Positions 43,001-50,040 of a stretch of 64,000 nucleotides of DNA are shown here, piece by piece. The stretch comes from Siderastrea radians (lineage: Eukaryota > Cnidaria > Anthozoa > Scleractinia > Rhizangiidae): positions 28,009,875-28,073,874 of the forward strand of contig OZ024895.1 in assembly GCA_964017195.1 (NCBI GenBank), given 5' to 3'. Below the pieces are notes generated by a model. The model searched no databases. It had not been told where the DNA came from and saw nothing but the letters and a program-made list of their open reading frames with translations. The position numbers and the translations under genes were made by a program. Numbering within the stretch: the stretch's first letter is position 1; every line of letters begins with the position of its first letter.

Positions 43001-46000
43001 TTAACCGAGAGTTGTTTATTGCACACAATTTGTCGACTTTGACACGACAAACTGATAGAGATACATTCTGAAAGCTACTAGAATTTTCAATTTTCATTTC
43101 CACTACGTTTCAAGGGGCATCGGCTGTTAACCAACTGACAGCCAAATGAGCGGCCACCTGACAGAGGAACATGACACAAGACCCACAAATTTCAAAAACG
43201 AATTTCAATCATCAAGAAATGCGGAGGAAAACTGGACTGGCGTAGTTACGAAATATTCTCCATAGCAAACAAAATACCGAAGCTTGACGCTTATTAGCTG
43301 AGTTCAGGTTCGCACAAGACTATTTGTTAAGTAATGAAGACTAACATTCCCCCGTGTATTACTCACTTTATGTATATATCAACTGACAAGCCTCTGCAAC
43401 TTTAGATTTGAATTAAACAACATGGAGTGGTCGAAGCGTCATATAACTCTTTTATTGCCAATCTTTCTTTTAAAAGATTTTTTGGTTGTCTAATAGATTA
43501 TCTTTAGAATAAAAATAAGCAATAATAAAGCATGACGTTTCGATGGCGACAGCAAGTGCAAATTGTAACAAGACTGGTAGCAGTACATATACAGAAAAGA
43601 AAGTATGAAATTACATTAAAATAAACTAAAGAGTGGCAACAAGAATGTACATGACTAAGTCAAAAGTTACGCGTGAATGGAATCTGTTTGAGGGTTCAAA
43701 GTCGTTCACCATTCCCACGCAACTTTCACTTAGTTATTAAATTTCCAGACGTCATGTTTTTATTATCGCTTATTTTTATTCTAAACTGTTTTACAAAACC
43801 TTTCGTTATTACAATAAATTATCATTTAGTATTTATGCACAAGTACCGAAGGACAACTAACAGGCTTGAAAAATTCCAGAATAGCAAGAAATTTTTTTAA
43901 ATCAAAATCTTGAAAACTGACACAAGTTACTTCTCTCACCTTATTACCAAATGGGGAAGATTAACCCAGTTCAGACCGGGCTTTTTTTGTCTTCTGGGAC
44001 CTCCTTATCTCTGAGAATATTAAAGCTATGACAACGAAATTAAACCTTAAGGACAGATAGTACGACCAAAGACGTTTCTTTGAGGTTTACAACATCAGCT
44101 GATGACGTCATATGTCGTCAGATGCGCTCGAAGGAAATAAAGCTCTTCGTTTCTTTTTTTTCTTCAAAGGTGAACATAACCGTAGCAAATATCACTTAAA
44201 CTCGCTGTCAAAAAATATTGCATGCGTCATTTAGGCGAAAATCAGAGAAAGGATGACAACTTTGTTTCAGAAAATAAAATTTAAGCTGCAGCTGTTATGA
44301 GTGTTCAGAGCTCATGAACAGTCAACTTTCGATAGGGATTTTGTGACATTCCGCATGATTTGGGTGACACGTAACTCGCGTTTACTTCGTTTACATTTCT
44401 CGGCTTTCAGTCCACCACGTTCTTCTTGATAGAAACATTATCTGTTTGTCAAAATAGCAGTCTTATATGTACGTTCCCTGGGGCCCGTTTCTCGAAACGT
44501 CCGAGTAACTGTCCGGTCCTGAAGACTATTTTATGTGCACAATATTCTCCAATGGCCATACCATTTTTATTGATTTTGAAAGCTAAATTTTAATCTCTAC
44601 AATTTCGTGAAGCATATCGCTAAGTTTGCACCATTAGTTGATAAATAAATGAGCTTGAAAAAACACTTACCGGGCCCGGAAAGATATCGGGAGTTTCGAG
44701 AAACGGGCCCCTGTATCCACAAAATTTTTATTCGAAATCGGTTAAGACTAGCGTTTATAAACCTGGCTGAAATTTATAGTTTTATTAATTCTCGTCTTTT
44801 TGCTCCACGAAGCAGCTAAGAGCGTTTCTATTTGTTTACATTCCTAAATTGGTACGTGCCGGCTGCTAATAAATTTCCACGGTGGAAATATTTTTTTGAC
44901 GCAAGCTCGCGTATTGCTTTTGGTTCTAAGCTTATAGCACGAAAATGTTTTATTTCAGCTCGCTATTTCAAAGCCTGCTCGCTACCCAGTCTCAGTAAAC
45001 ATCAGTGTCTAGTACTCGAATTGACTTAGACTAGCTGGTCGGAAATCAAAACACTCTCCTACAAAATCAAAATGTTAAAATTTAAAAACGTTCTCTGGTT
45101 AAAAAGATTTAAAACGGTAAACTTCCGGCCACCAGTCTGTAGCCTTTGACGAACACTAAAATAGAAAGCGAAAATTACAAATATAAGCAATAAATGTGCG
45201 AAAAAACTAACAAACAGACAAATTATCGAGTAAAAATGCGTGAAAGCTGAAAGTGAATTAAAAAATGATGAATAGCCATAAAAGAATGGAATATTGCCTA
45301 GACAACGGTTTTGAGTTATTGTGGGCATTAATGGTTTTCGCAGTATGCCAAGATTCCAAAGTCTTACAGACACGATAATAGCCCTTGTCAATTACGCGTG
45401 TAATTTCAAAGTCAATTAAGTGGTTGTTTGACCAGGCGTGGTTAGCAATATTTCAGCCTTAAGCATAGTTTTTAAGATTTCAAAGTACTCTCCTACAAAA
45501 TCAAAATACTCTCCGGCCTGGAAAGTAAAAAAGGAAAAGGGAACAAGCTTTATATGTATGGGAATTCGCAAAGTAAGTCGAATTGCGTTCATTGGGGCCC
45601 TTTGCATCACGGCCAAGTAAACGCTAATAAAGTCCTACCAAACCTCAAGCCCCAAAACAGCGTATTCGAAACAAAATCATTTAACTATTTCATAGTTGCT
45701 CATGATCAAATGCAAATGCTTCACAGCCCGGAGAAGGTTCTCCCACTTCTATGCCATCAGAGTATGTGCCGCTGTTTATGGCACAGGGCAGTCCAGTCGG
45801 CACACCCTCACCCAAGTACTCATAGGGTACCACTTGGCCTCACAGACGAAAGACAGGCAGATACCAACGTCCGTCTTTCAGGCTCAAGCATTAGCCTTAA
45901 TGACGTAACTGACGCGAAGTTATCGGCTGAAAAACAACACTTTTTGAGTACCAAACATCATGCAACGGCCTTTCAATCTTCAAATGATGGCTGATAAAAC

Positions 46001-47423
46001 ATGTAACGTTGATGCAAAATTACATCATGTCTGTGTTTGTGTGTGTGACGTGGCCATGCCTAAATGAAAAGAATCCCTATTTGTTGGTTAGTTTGACTCC
46101 TAAATCTAACTCCAAATCGTAGTCTACAAAAATTCCAGTCCAAAACATTGGACTTATTGTAACCATATATGAAGTTAATTTAATTCCACAAGAGAACCTG
46201 ATTCCTTATTGGAGCTAAAATGACTTCAAGTTTAGTCAATCAAATTGTTAACTTGCCTCCACTTCATGAATAATTCCATTGAGGTCATTTTAACATTGTA
46301 TGTTAACGCTGCCGGAAAAGATTCGAATCTATAATCTGGATGAAATTAAAACGACATACAACATCGGTTTTAATGCAGACATGAGAGACTAGTTTTAGAC
46401 GAGTTGGTTCTATGTTATCCTCACTTTTCAGGTTTTCAACAACAAACAATATTGGAGTTGGTTAAGTGGTGTTTTTGTCCCTGGAGCTTATCCTGGAGTG
46501 TGGTACAATGGACTTCACGAAAATCAGAGTATATACATTGGCGACAAATGTTCTGTTCTCGTTGGAATGCCACGAATAAGACAACTACGGATTATACCGA
46601 GTAAATAGATTTGTTAGATGACATTTTACACTGTCTAGTTACCGTGTGGCACTAAATTTTTGGGGGAGTTCAATTTTGCGAATTGGCGATTTTTGTGTTT
46701 TGCGGAAACCAATTTTTGCGATTGGAAGGGACTGCTTTTTCTTACTAGGAATCAATTTCTGCGATTTTCTGAAAGTCGCGTTCAAATGAAACTGATAACA
46801 TTTTCGTTTTTTATTTGAGTACATGCATGCAATCGACGTACAGATAAAACAACATGTAAATGTAAGACAGATTAATAGATGTCACTCTATTACAATACAA
46901 TGGATCGACAATAACTAGAGTAACATGTATTATCCACCGAGTTATCTGTGGCATTTTCTTCTTCAAACGAGTATTTTTGTATATAATTTCTGCATTGGAG
47001 TAAGTTTTTGCGGAAAAAAATTATTTTGTAGGAACTTATTTTTGCGGATGGCGAAAAAATCCGCAAAAATCGCGAAATTTAGAACCAGCAAAAATTTAGT
47101 GCCACACGGTGATTAACTAGTCGATTGCTATTTTTTTTTAATTTTCTTGCTTACATTTTAGTTTGTGGGTTTGTTGGTTTATTTTCCAGTCTGTCTCGCT
47201 GTATGTCTGGTTGTTTGGTTGGTCCTTTGGATAGATGCAGAAATCGGTTGGTTGGTTGCTCAGTTAGTTTCAGACGTTGTTTAGTTGTCGGATGGTTAAT
47301 GTGTTCGCTGATTCTTCGATATGTTGGTTCGTCATTTGGGTGGAAGCGGAAATCAGTTGTTTGGTTACTTAGTTGGTTAGTTTCAGATCAGTTAGTTAGT
47401 GGTCAAGGATGTTTGGTTGGTTA

Positions 47424-47462
<39 letters not shown>

Positions 47463-49447
47463 ACGCATTTGTTTCCGGGGTTTGCTGGTTACCAAGGTTG
47501 AGCGGCTCCTTGCTGCTCATTTGCTTACGTCAACGGTTGGGTGGTTTGGGTTGGTTGGTTGGGTTGGGCGAATAGGTGGGTTGGGTGGATAGGTGGGTTG
47601 GGTTGGTGGTTTCTGGATTGGTGGTTGGTCCGCTGGTTGATTATTTGCTTGGCTGGTTTCCTGGTTGCTTGCACAAATAACGTTTAGTAAAATCAAATCG
47701 GTGACAAATAGGGTTGCAAAAAAAAGACAATTTGATTTCGGGTAGAGTTGTTTCAGGATTCCATGTATTCTCGTGATAACATAGTGCTACGTCTGCCCAG
47801 AACTAACCGTGAGGGCTAACTTTGTTATTTCAGAGCCTTGCAACGTCTTGAATTACATGAAGACAACTTTTCCAATCTGTTATTATGCATATTCAAAGGA
47901 AAATGAAGACACCACGCTTGATAACCAACCAGGCTGGGCTTATAACCAAACAGGCTGGGTCTATGACCAACCAGGCTGGGTCTCAGTCGAACATTCCACA
48001 AAGAAAGACGAATTAAAAATTCTGTGCCCGAAGCCATGGAGATACCAGAAACCTGCAAAAACCGATACAGTACCAAAGTGGGGACAGTTCTCCCTTTATC
48101 CAGGAGGAGGGTTTATTGCTGATCTTGGCTACGAGAAGGAGACTAGTCTCGGTATTATTGAATCGTTACAGAAAAACAGGTGGCTGGACCTTCAGTCGCG
48201 TCCTGTGATACTTGAATTCTCTGCCTTTAATATTCCTACTAACCTCCTGGTTGTTGCCACTTATTTCTACGAGATCCAACCTTCTGGATTGAAAGCGCCT
48301 TTTCAGAGAATTAAAACAATTTCCGCGCACTCCAGGGAAAATGGTTCACACCAGTTTTATCTCATTTTCCTTCTATTATTCATCATATTTGTCCTACTCT
48401 ATTTGGTGAGAATATGCTATACTATTCACAAACAACGATTGCGATTTTTTAAGTTTTTCTGGAATTGGGTGGAAGTCCTTCAGGTTGTTTTCTCTGTGCT
48501 GGCTGTTGTGATGAACATCGTACGATCATCCGAAGCTGTGTCAACAATGAGGAAAATGAAAGCAACCATCTACGAAAATGTGAATTTCCAAGAAGTTATT
48601 GCATGGACAGAGGCCGAAAATGGAATTTGGGGAATTCTATTATTTTTAGTAACCTTTAAGCTTCTAAGACTTATTCGATACAACGAACAAGTTGCTGTGT
48701 TTTCGAGGACACTGAAAGCATCTGCAAACCTTCTTTCCTCCTTTATGGTTGTTTTCGTTATTGGTTTCGTGGCTTTCGTGCATTTTGGTATCTTGGTCTT
48801 CGGGCCAGGTACGGTAAGGTATTCCTCGCTTCTGAAAGCCACATATTTCCAGCTGGAGTTAGTTTTGGGCAAGGTAAAGAAAAGACCCATTGTCGAGCTA
48901 TCAAATGCAAACAGAACATTTGGAAAAATATTTGTATCTATGATTCTTCTGAGCCTTACAATTCTCTTCATGAATTTCTTTATCGCTGCAATAAACGATG
49001 CTCTACTTGAGGCAAAGAACTCTATTATTCCAAGCAAACTTGATGACCTTGTAGACGAATCTAGGCTTGACAAGAATGAACTGAAAAACAGGTTTTTTGA
49101 CACCATAAGTAACCTCATAAAGCAATCAACAACGACAAACAAGAAGCTATCAGAGTTACCCAGCCAGGAAATAGTAGACAAGCTTTCCGAGGAATGTGAG
49201 AGGAAGGCAACCATTGACTTTGATTTAATCAGTAGTGCCCTTGTATCCTCAAGGCAAAAACGGAAACAGGAATCACCGCATACAAAGCCGGGGCCCACTA
49301 AACGAAAATCGTTTTACAACAAGGTCAGTGTTACAAATGGAGGAACTGAACAAGAGAGAAGAACAATTTTTCCAGAGATTAGACAATATTATCCTTGCTG
49401 ACTATGACGAGGAAGAAGGATTTAACTTACTTTGTCATCAGATATAA
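31041..49447 (+). CDS. Polycystin-1-like receptor/channel gene (REJ-GPS-PLAT-PKD channel), probably defective
   Basis: Six coding exons are recognisable: 31041-31092 (signal), 31338-31743 (REJ part), 38756-38971 (GPS and first helix), 41268-42521 (PLAT and helices), 46432-46600 (TOP domain start) and 47834-49401 (TOP remainder and channel), with a likely +1-frame C-terminus to 49447. All adjacent phases agree except across the 7 kb gap 31744-38755 (phase 2 to phase 0), where exons for the rest of REJ and the first half of the GPS fold should be. Family members are large surface proteins that self-cleave at the GPS and pair with TRPP channels. They act in ciliary sensing and, for REJ proteins, in sperm-egg contact. 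A TAG at 31394 and the terminal frameshift suggest a recent pseudogene, a null allele or assembly error. The downstream half is still fully open. Confidence 0.85.
31338..31743 (+). CDS. REJ-domain exon, interrupted by an in-frame TAG
   Basis: The acceptor gatttccag joins the signal exon in phase 1, giving G-EPVFKRRPELVAVITGGD, then a TAG at 31394-31396, then VIRGLHENLTMNGLQSYDPE. The run GGD-x-VIRG...L-x-GLQSYDPE...FTWSYG is the opening of the REJ module, where x is normally a polar or basic residue, so the stop replaces an ordinary codon. The frame then stays open to the donor ataacg-like cg/gtaaga (phase 2), ending HFVRGDPPKISQR. Four N-glycosylation sequons (NLT, NNS, NET and nearby) are visible. 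Codon composition and frame stay normal after the stop, which points to a recent change. Confidence 0.7.
32045..32188. mobile_element. Near-perfect 144-bp hairpin element
   Basis: The left arm gttattcaccggcc... through gtcttgagtacggcc is mirrored by ggccgtactcaagac... through ggccggtgaataac, with arms of about 62 bases around a small loop (caaggccgcaggccgag). It should form a very stable cruciform. Confidence 0.9.
32722..33578. mobile_element. Inverted-repeat element with inner hairpin
   Basis: cattagaacatggtcacaccca at 32722 pairs with tgggtgtgaccatgttcta at about 33556-33575. Inside, 32852-33001 is a hairpin (cagagaattt...attcattagt / actaatgaat...aaattctctg) containing repeated tatatagagcatactaatga. 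Confidence 0.7.
33579..33718. mobile_element. 140-bp hairpin element
   Basis: ggttagacaatgaacgc... pairs with gcgttcattgtctaacc. The arms continue through cctatgggatatag / ctatatcccatag and agatagaatgccac / gtggcattctatct around a gcctgcggc loop. It resembles the element at 32045-32188 in plan, and both loops contain a gccgcaggc-type palindrome. Confidence 0.85.
34089..34195. repeat. Short inverted-repeat segment (agcggtccg / cggaccgct)
   Basis: agcggtccg appears at 34092 and its complement cggaccgct at about 34122-34133 and again at about 34183-34192, making a small foldback unit. Confidence 0.5.
34620..34690 (-). repeat. tRNA-derived SINE-like sequence
   Basis: On the minus strand, an A-box-like TGGCGCAATTGATATAGCGC and a B-box-like GGTTCGACC are spaced as in a tRNA, but no acceptor stem closes. 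It is probably the head of a SINE rather than a functional tRNA. Confidence 0.5.
36040..36545 (+). repeat. ~213-217 bp tandem repeat, about 2.4 copies
   Basis: ttatatttcgttct recurs at 36127 and 36340 (213 apart) and aaccgacaactgcttcgctt at 36301 and 36518 (217 apart). Copies are diverged. Related sequence may extend back to about 35440. No ORF spans the unit. Confidence 0.8.
37337..37394 (+). repeat. (ACGG)n microsatellite
   Basis: Tandem gacg/acgg tetranucleotides with two gtac variants. It generates GRTDGRTD-type repeats in three overlapping frames that are not genes. Confidence 0.95.
37526..37572 (+). ncRNA. Hammerhead-ribozyme-like motif in a dispersed repeat
   Basis: CTGATGA at 37532-37538, GAAAC at 37559-37563 and GTC at 37564-37566 are in hammerhead order. 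Stem I is ttgac (37526-37530) with gtcaa (37568-37572), with one t/c mismatch next to the core. Stem II is gac...gtc, with one unpaired T after the core. The near absence of stem III is what is described for small hammerheads in Penelope-like elements and metazoan retrozymes. Activity is not certain. Confidence 0.55.
38333..38404 (+). repeat. tRNA(Lys)-like SINE head or tRNA pseudogene
   Basis: 72 nt with a mostly paired acceptor stem (GGCCCCG / CGAGGTC, one mismatch) and a good D arm (TAGCTAAGTCGGTAGAGC). The T arm is GGGGG-TTTAAAT-TCCAC, with one mismatch and one G-T pair. The anticodon stem does not pair and the loop lacks U33 before an anticodon, so it is not a working tRNA. The following 250 bases share a segment (aatgggttcac..cagcactt..actgca) with 38160-38230, as expected for a SINE body present twice. 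Confidence 0.6.
38756..38971 (+). CDS. GPS cleavage motif and first transmembrane helix exon
   Basis: The acceptor gttttgacag enters in phase 0 and the donor aga/gtaagt leaves in phase 0. The exon reads VLSASWDGFLNCSCNHLTSF, then GGSLLPNQTEH. CSCNHLTSFGG is the core of the GPS/GAIN site, where family members cleave between the Leu and Thr of HLT. After a short linker comes the first membrane helix (VVVLLTVPVFVTYFVLLIIV) and RRADRKDAARR, the basic juxtamembrane signature of polycystin-1 proteins (RRAD+KD). The upstream cysteines and tryptophans of the full GPS module must be on an unseen earlier exon. Confidence 0.92.
38972..41267 (+). other. Intron of the polycystin-like gene, no exon recognised
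   Basis: The flanking exons are both phase 0 and could join directly. Nothing domain-like was found. The minus-strand ORF at 40574-40831 has no supporting context. Confidence 0.5.
41268..42521 (+). CDS. PLAT domain and following membrane helices exon
   Basis: 418 codons, phase 0 at both ends: acceptor atcgtttcttag, donor ataag/gtgagc. Residues about 14-125 form a PLAT/LH2 domain: YEITVTTGIWFNAGTTAKV, then VRIGHDNSGISPSWLLEDVV and WKFFSSQWLALERGDGRIER, all hallmark motifs. Helices follow: LSCCLSILLSAMLANCILL, the segment at about ILSAPIVAPSHIFIASLF, a pair around WLVNVAWFLCFCTCAVSATL and WLFSLFITFIIDFIMIEPAKAF, and FFVELFVYCMFIILLMVVCYG. The N-terminal 13 residues are serine-rich and variable. 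No stop or frameshift. In relatives the PLAT domain sits in the first intracellular loop and binds lipids and partner proteins. Confidence 0.96.
42587..42653. repeat. 67-bp hairpin
   Basis: gattctcaaaatgccataaaaat is mirrored by atttttatggcattttaagaatc with one mismatch, just 65 bases after the exon's donor site. Confidence 0.85.
44480..44711. mobile_element. 232-bp MITE with perfect 19-bp inverted ends
   Basis: GGGGCCCGTTTCTCGAAAC at 44480-44498 is the exact reverse complement of 44693-44711. No coding capacity. The transposon class cannot be fixed, because no convincing target duplication is visible. Confidence 0.9.
46432..46600 (+). CDS. TOP (polycystin extracellular) domain exon
   Basis: 169 nt entering in phase 0 (acceptor cacttttcag) and leaving in phase 1 (donor ccga/gtaaat). 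It continues HK from the previous exon as VFNNKQYWSWLSGVFVPGAY, then a Gly-rich segment and SVLVGMPRIRQLRIIP. The W-x-W...PG...WYNG and G-x-x-R-(I/L)-RQ-(I/L)-R motifs are typical of the tetragonal opening for polycystins (TOP) domain between the first helix of the channel unit and its N-terminal partner. ENQS is a possible glycosylation site. Confidence 0.93.
46641..47110. mobile_element. 470-bp MITE inserted in a short intron
   Basis: CCGTGTGGCACTAAATTTTTG and its inverted copy at 47090-47110 bound the element. The termini extend to ctagtt / aactag with a 3-bp difference. Subterminal repeats of ttttgcg(a/g)at occur on both sides. It lies 40 bases after the donor of the TOP exon. Confidence 0.9.
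47120..47660 (+). repeat. GGTT/GGCT-rich low-complexity tract with (CTGG)n core
   Basis: Repeated ggtt, gttggttg and a run of about nine ctgg units (47426-47462), grading into gggttgggtgg. It produces a spurious ORF at 47125-47424. Confidence 0.9.
47834..49401 (+). CDS. TOP domain remainder and polycystin cation-channel exon
   Basis: The acceptor gttatttcag joins the previous exon in phase 1 (K-PCNVLNYM). It completes the TOP domain (KWGQFSLYPGGGFIADLGYE, SLQKNRWLDLQSRPVILEFS). The channel unit follows: helices FYLIFLLLFIIFVLLYLV, WNWVEVLQVVFSVLAVVM, the S4-like ILLFLVTFKLLRLIRYN, SSFMVVFVIGFVAFVHFGIL, a pore helix with FQLELVLGKV, and the last helix IFVSMILLSLTILFMNFFIA with AINDALLEAK. The pore has LGK where TRPP2 channels have LGD, as expected for a PKD1-type subunit. 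Near the start is a small in-frame repeat of PGWxYxQ. The frame ends at a TGA (49399) after an unlikely tail. The +1 frame gives a better C-terminus. Confidence 0.95.
49321..49447 (+). CDS. Probable true C-terminal coiled coil, in +1 frame relative to the channel exon
   Basis: From about 49335 the frame offset by one base reads LQMEELNKREEQFFQRLDNI, then ILADYDEEEGF and a stop at 49445. Spacing of hydrophobic residues every 3-4 positions (L, M, L, F, L, I) and the acidic end match the short coiled coil that closes polycystin-family tails. In contrast the annotated frame reads VSVTNGGTEQERRTIFPEI and ends abruptly. One extra base or two missing bases near 49330 would join the two. A tiny intron was looked for and none with matching phase was found. 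Confidence 0.6.
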
Positions 49448-49764
49448 ACTGTCGTATTGAGGTCGCCTTTTTAAAATAGCAAGATATAATGATGAGTGTA
49501 GTTTGTGCATTTCCTCTACTCGTGAAGTCCCATATTTTGTCGTCAAACGTGACTGTAATTTACGCGCATCAGATGGATTTCTGTGAGTGATTTCGGAAAA
49601 TGACACTTACCTTTTTTGTCATAAACTGTAGTTTTGTGGCCGCCAATCATAAACCACTGTTAACGTGAAATGACATTTTTATTTCCCACGAAACGTGCCG
49701 TGATTTATGGGGCTATGTCACAGGGATTTACACGTTTTGGGTTGAAAGATGTCCTGAAATTCAA

Positions 49765-49770
49765 ATTAAA
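49765..49770 (+). terminator. Possible poly(A) signal of the polycystin-like gene
   Basis: ATTAAA about 320 bases after the second-frame stop is the first common hexamer variant seen downstream. Weak evidence only. Confidence 0.25.
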
Positions 49771-49938
49771 TACCTTTTCGTATACGCAAAATGTTCTTGG
49801 AACGTCGTGAAAAGGAAATGAAATGATTTTTTTTAATAGCCATAATCAGTTTCTGTTGATTTTTCCAAGAACAAAGGAGAAACTTAAAAAAAAGACAGTT
49901 TTCAAGCGATCTGTAGCCAAACACACAGCGAATCCTCC

Positions 49939-49972
49939 GCTCTGACGAAGGGCTAATGCTCGAAACGTCAGC
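49939..49972 (+). ncRNA. Hammerhead-ribozyme-like motif (best of three)
   Basis: GCT, then CTGACGA at 49942-49948, a short hairpin gggc-taat-gctc (49950-49961) after one unpaired A, GAAAC at 49962-49966, GTC at 49967-49969, then AGC. The CUGANGA and GAAA cores are intact, GCT/AGC gives stem I, and cleavage would fall after GTC. Stem III is reduced to an AC/GT pair, the minimal type I form reported for Penelope-like elements. The segment up to about 50040, with ttatcaactcagttgataaa, is the rest of the repeat. Ribozyme families of this kind are reported in corals. Confidence 0.6.
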
Positions 49973-50040
49973 TTTCAATCTCTTTTCGGTGGCCAATTTA
50001 CCTTATCAACTCAGTTGATAAATCCAAAATTTTGTGTTTC

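Larger units (their letters stand above)
42522..46431 (+). other. Intron of the polycystin-like gene with several MITEs
   Basis: It contains the hairpin at 42587-42653 and the element at 44480-44711. It also holds a duplicated ctctcctacaaaatcaaaat near 45053 and 45490, and a dispersed repeat at about 45760-45970 shared with 35110-35220. No exon is needed: the phases of the flanking exons agree. Confidence 0.6.

Noticed and set aside
44485..44505. GAAACGTC as another ribozyme core
   Set aside because: It lies in the terminal inverted repeat of a MITE and no CTGANGA precedes it.
47125..47424. 99-codon ORF rich in VGW/LVG
   Set aside because: Translation of the GGTT/GGCT low-complexity tract.
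48570..49298. 242-codon minus-strand ORF
   Set aside because: Antisense shadow of the polycystin channel exon.
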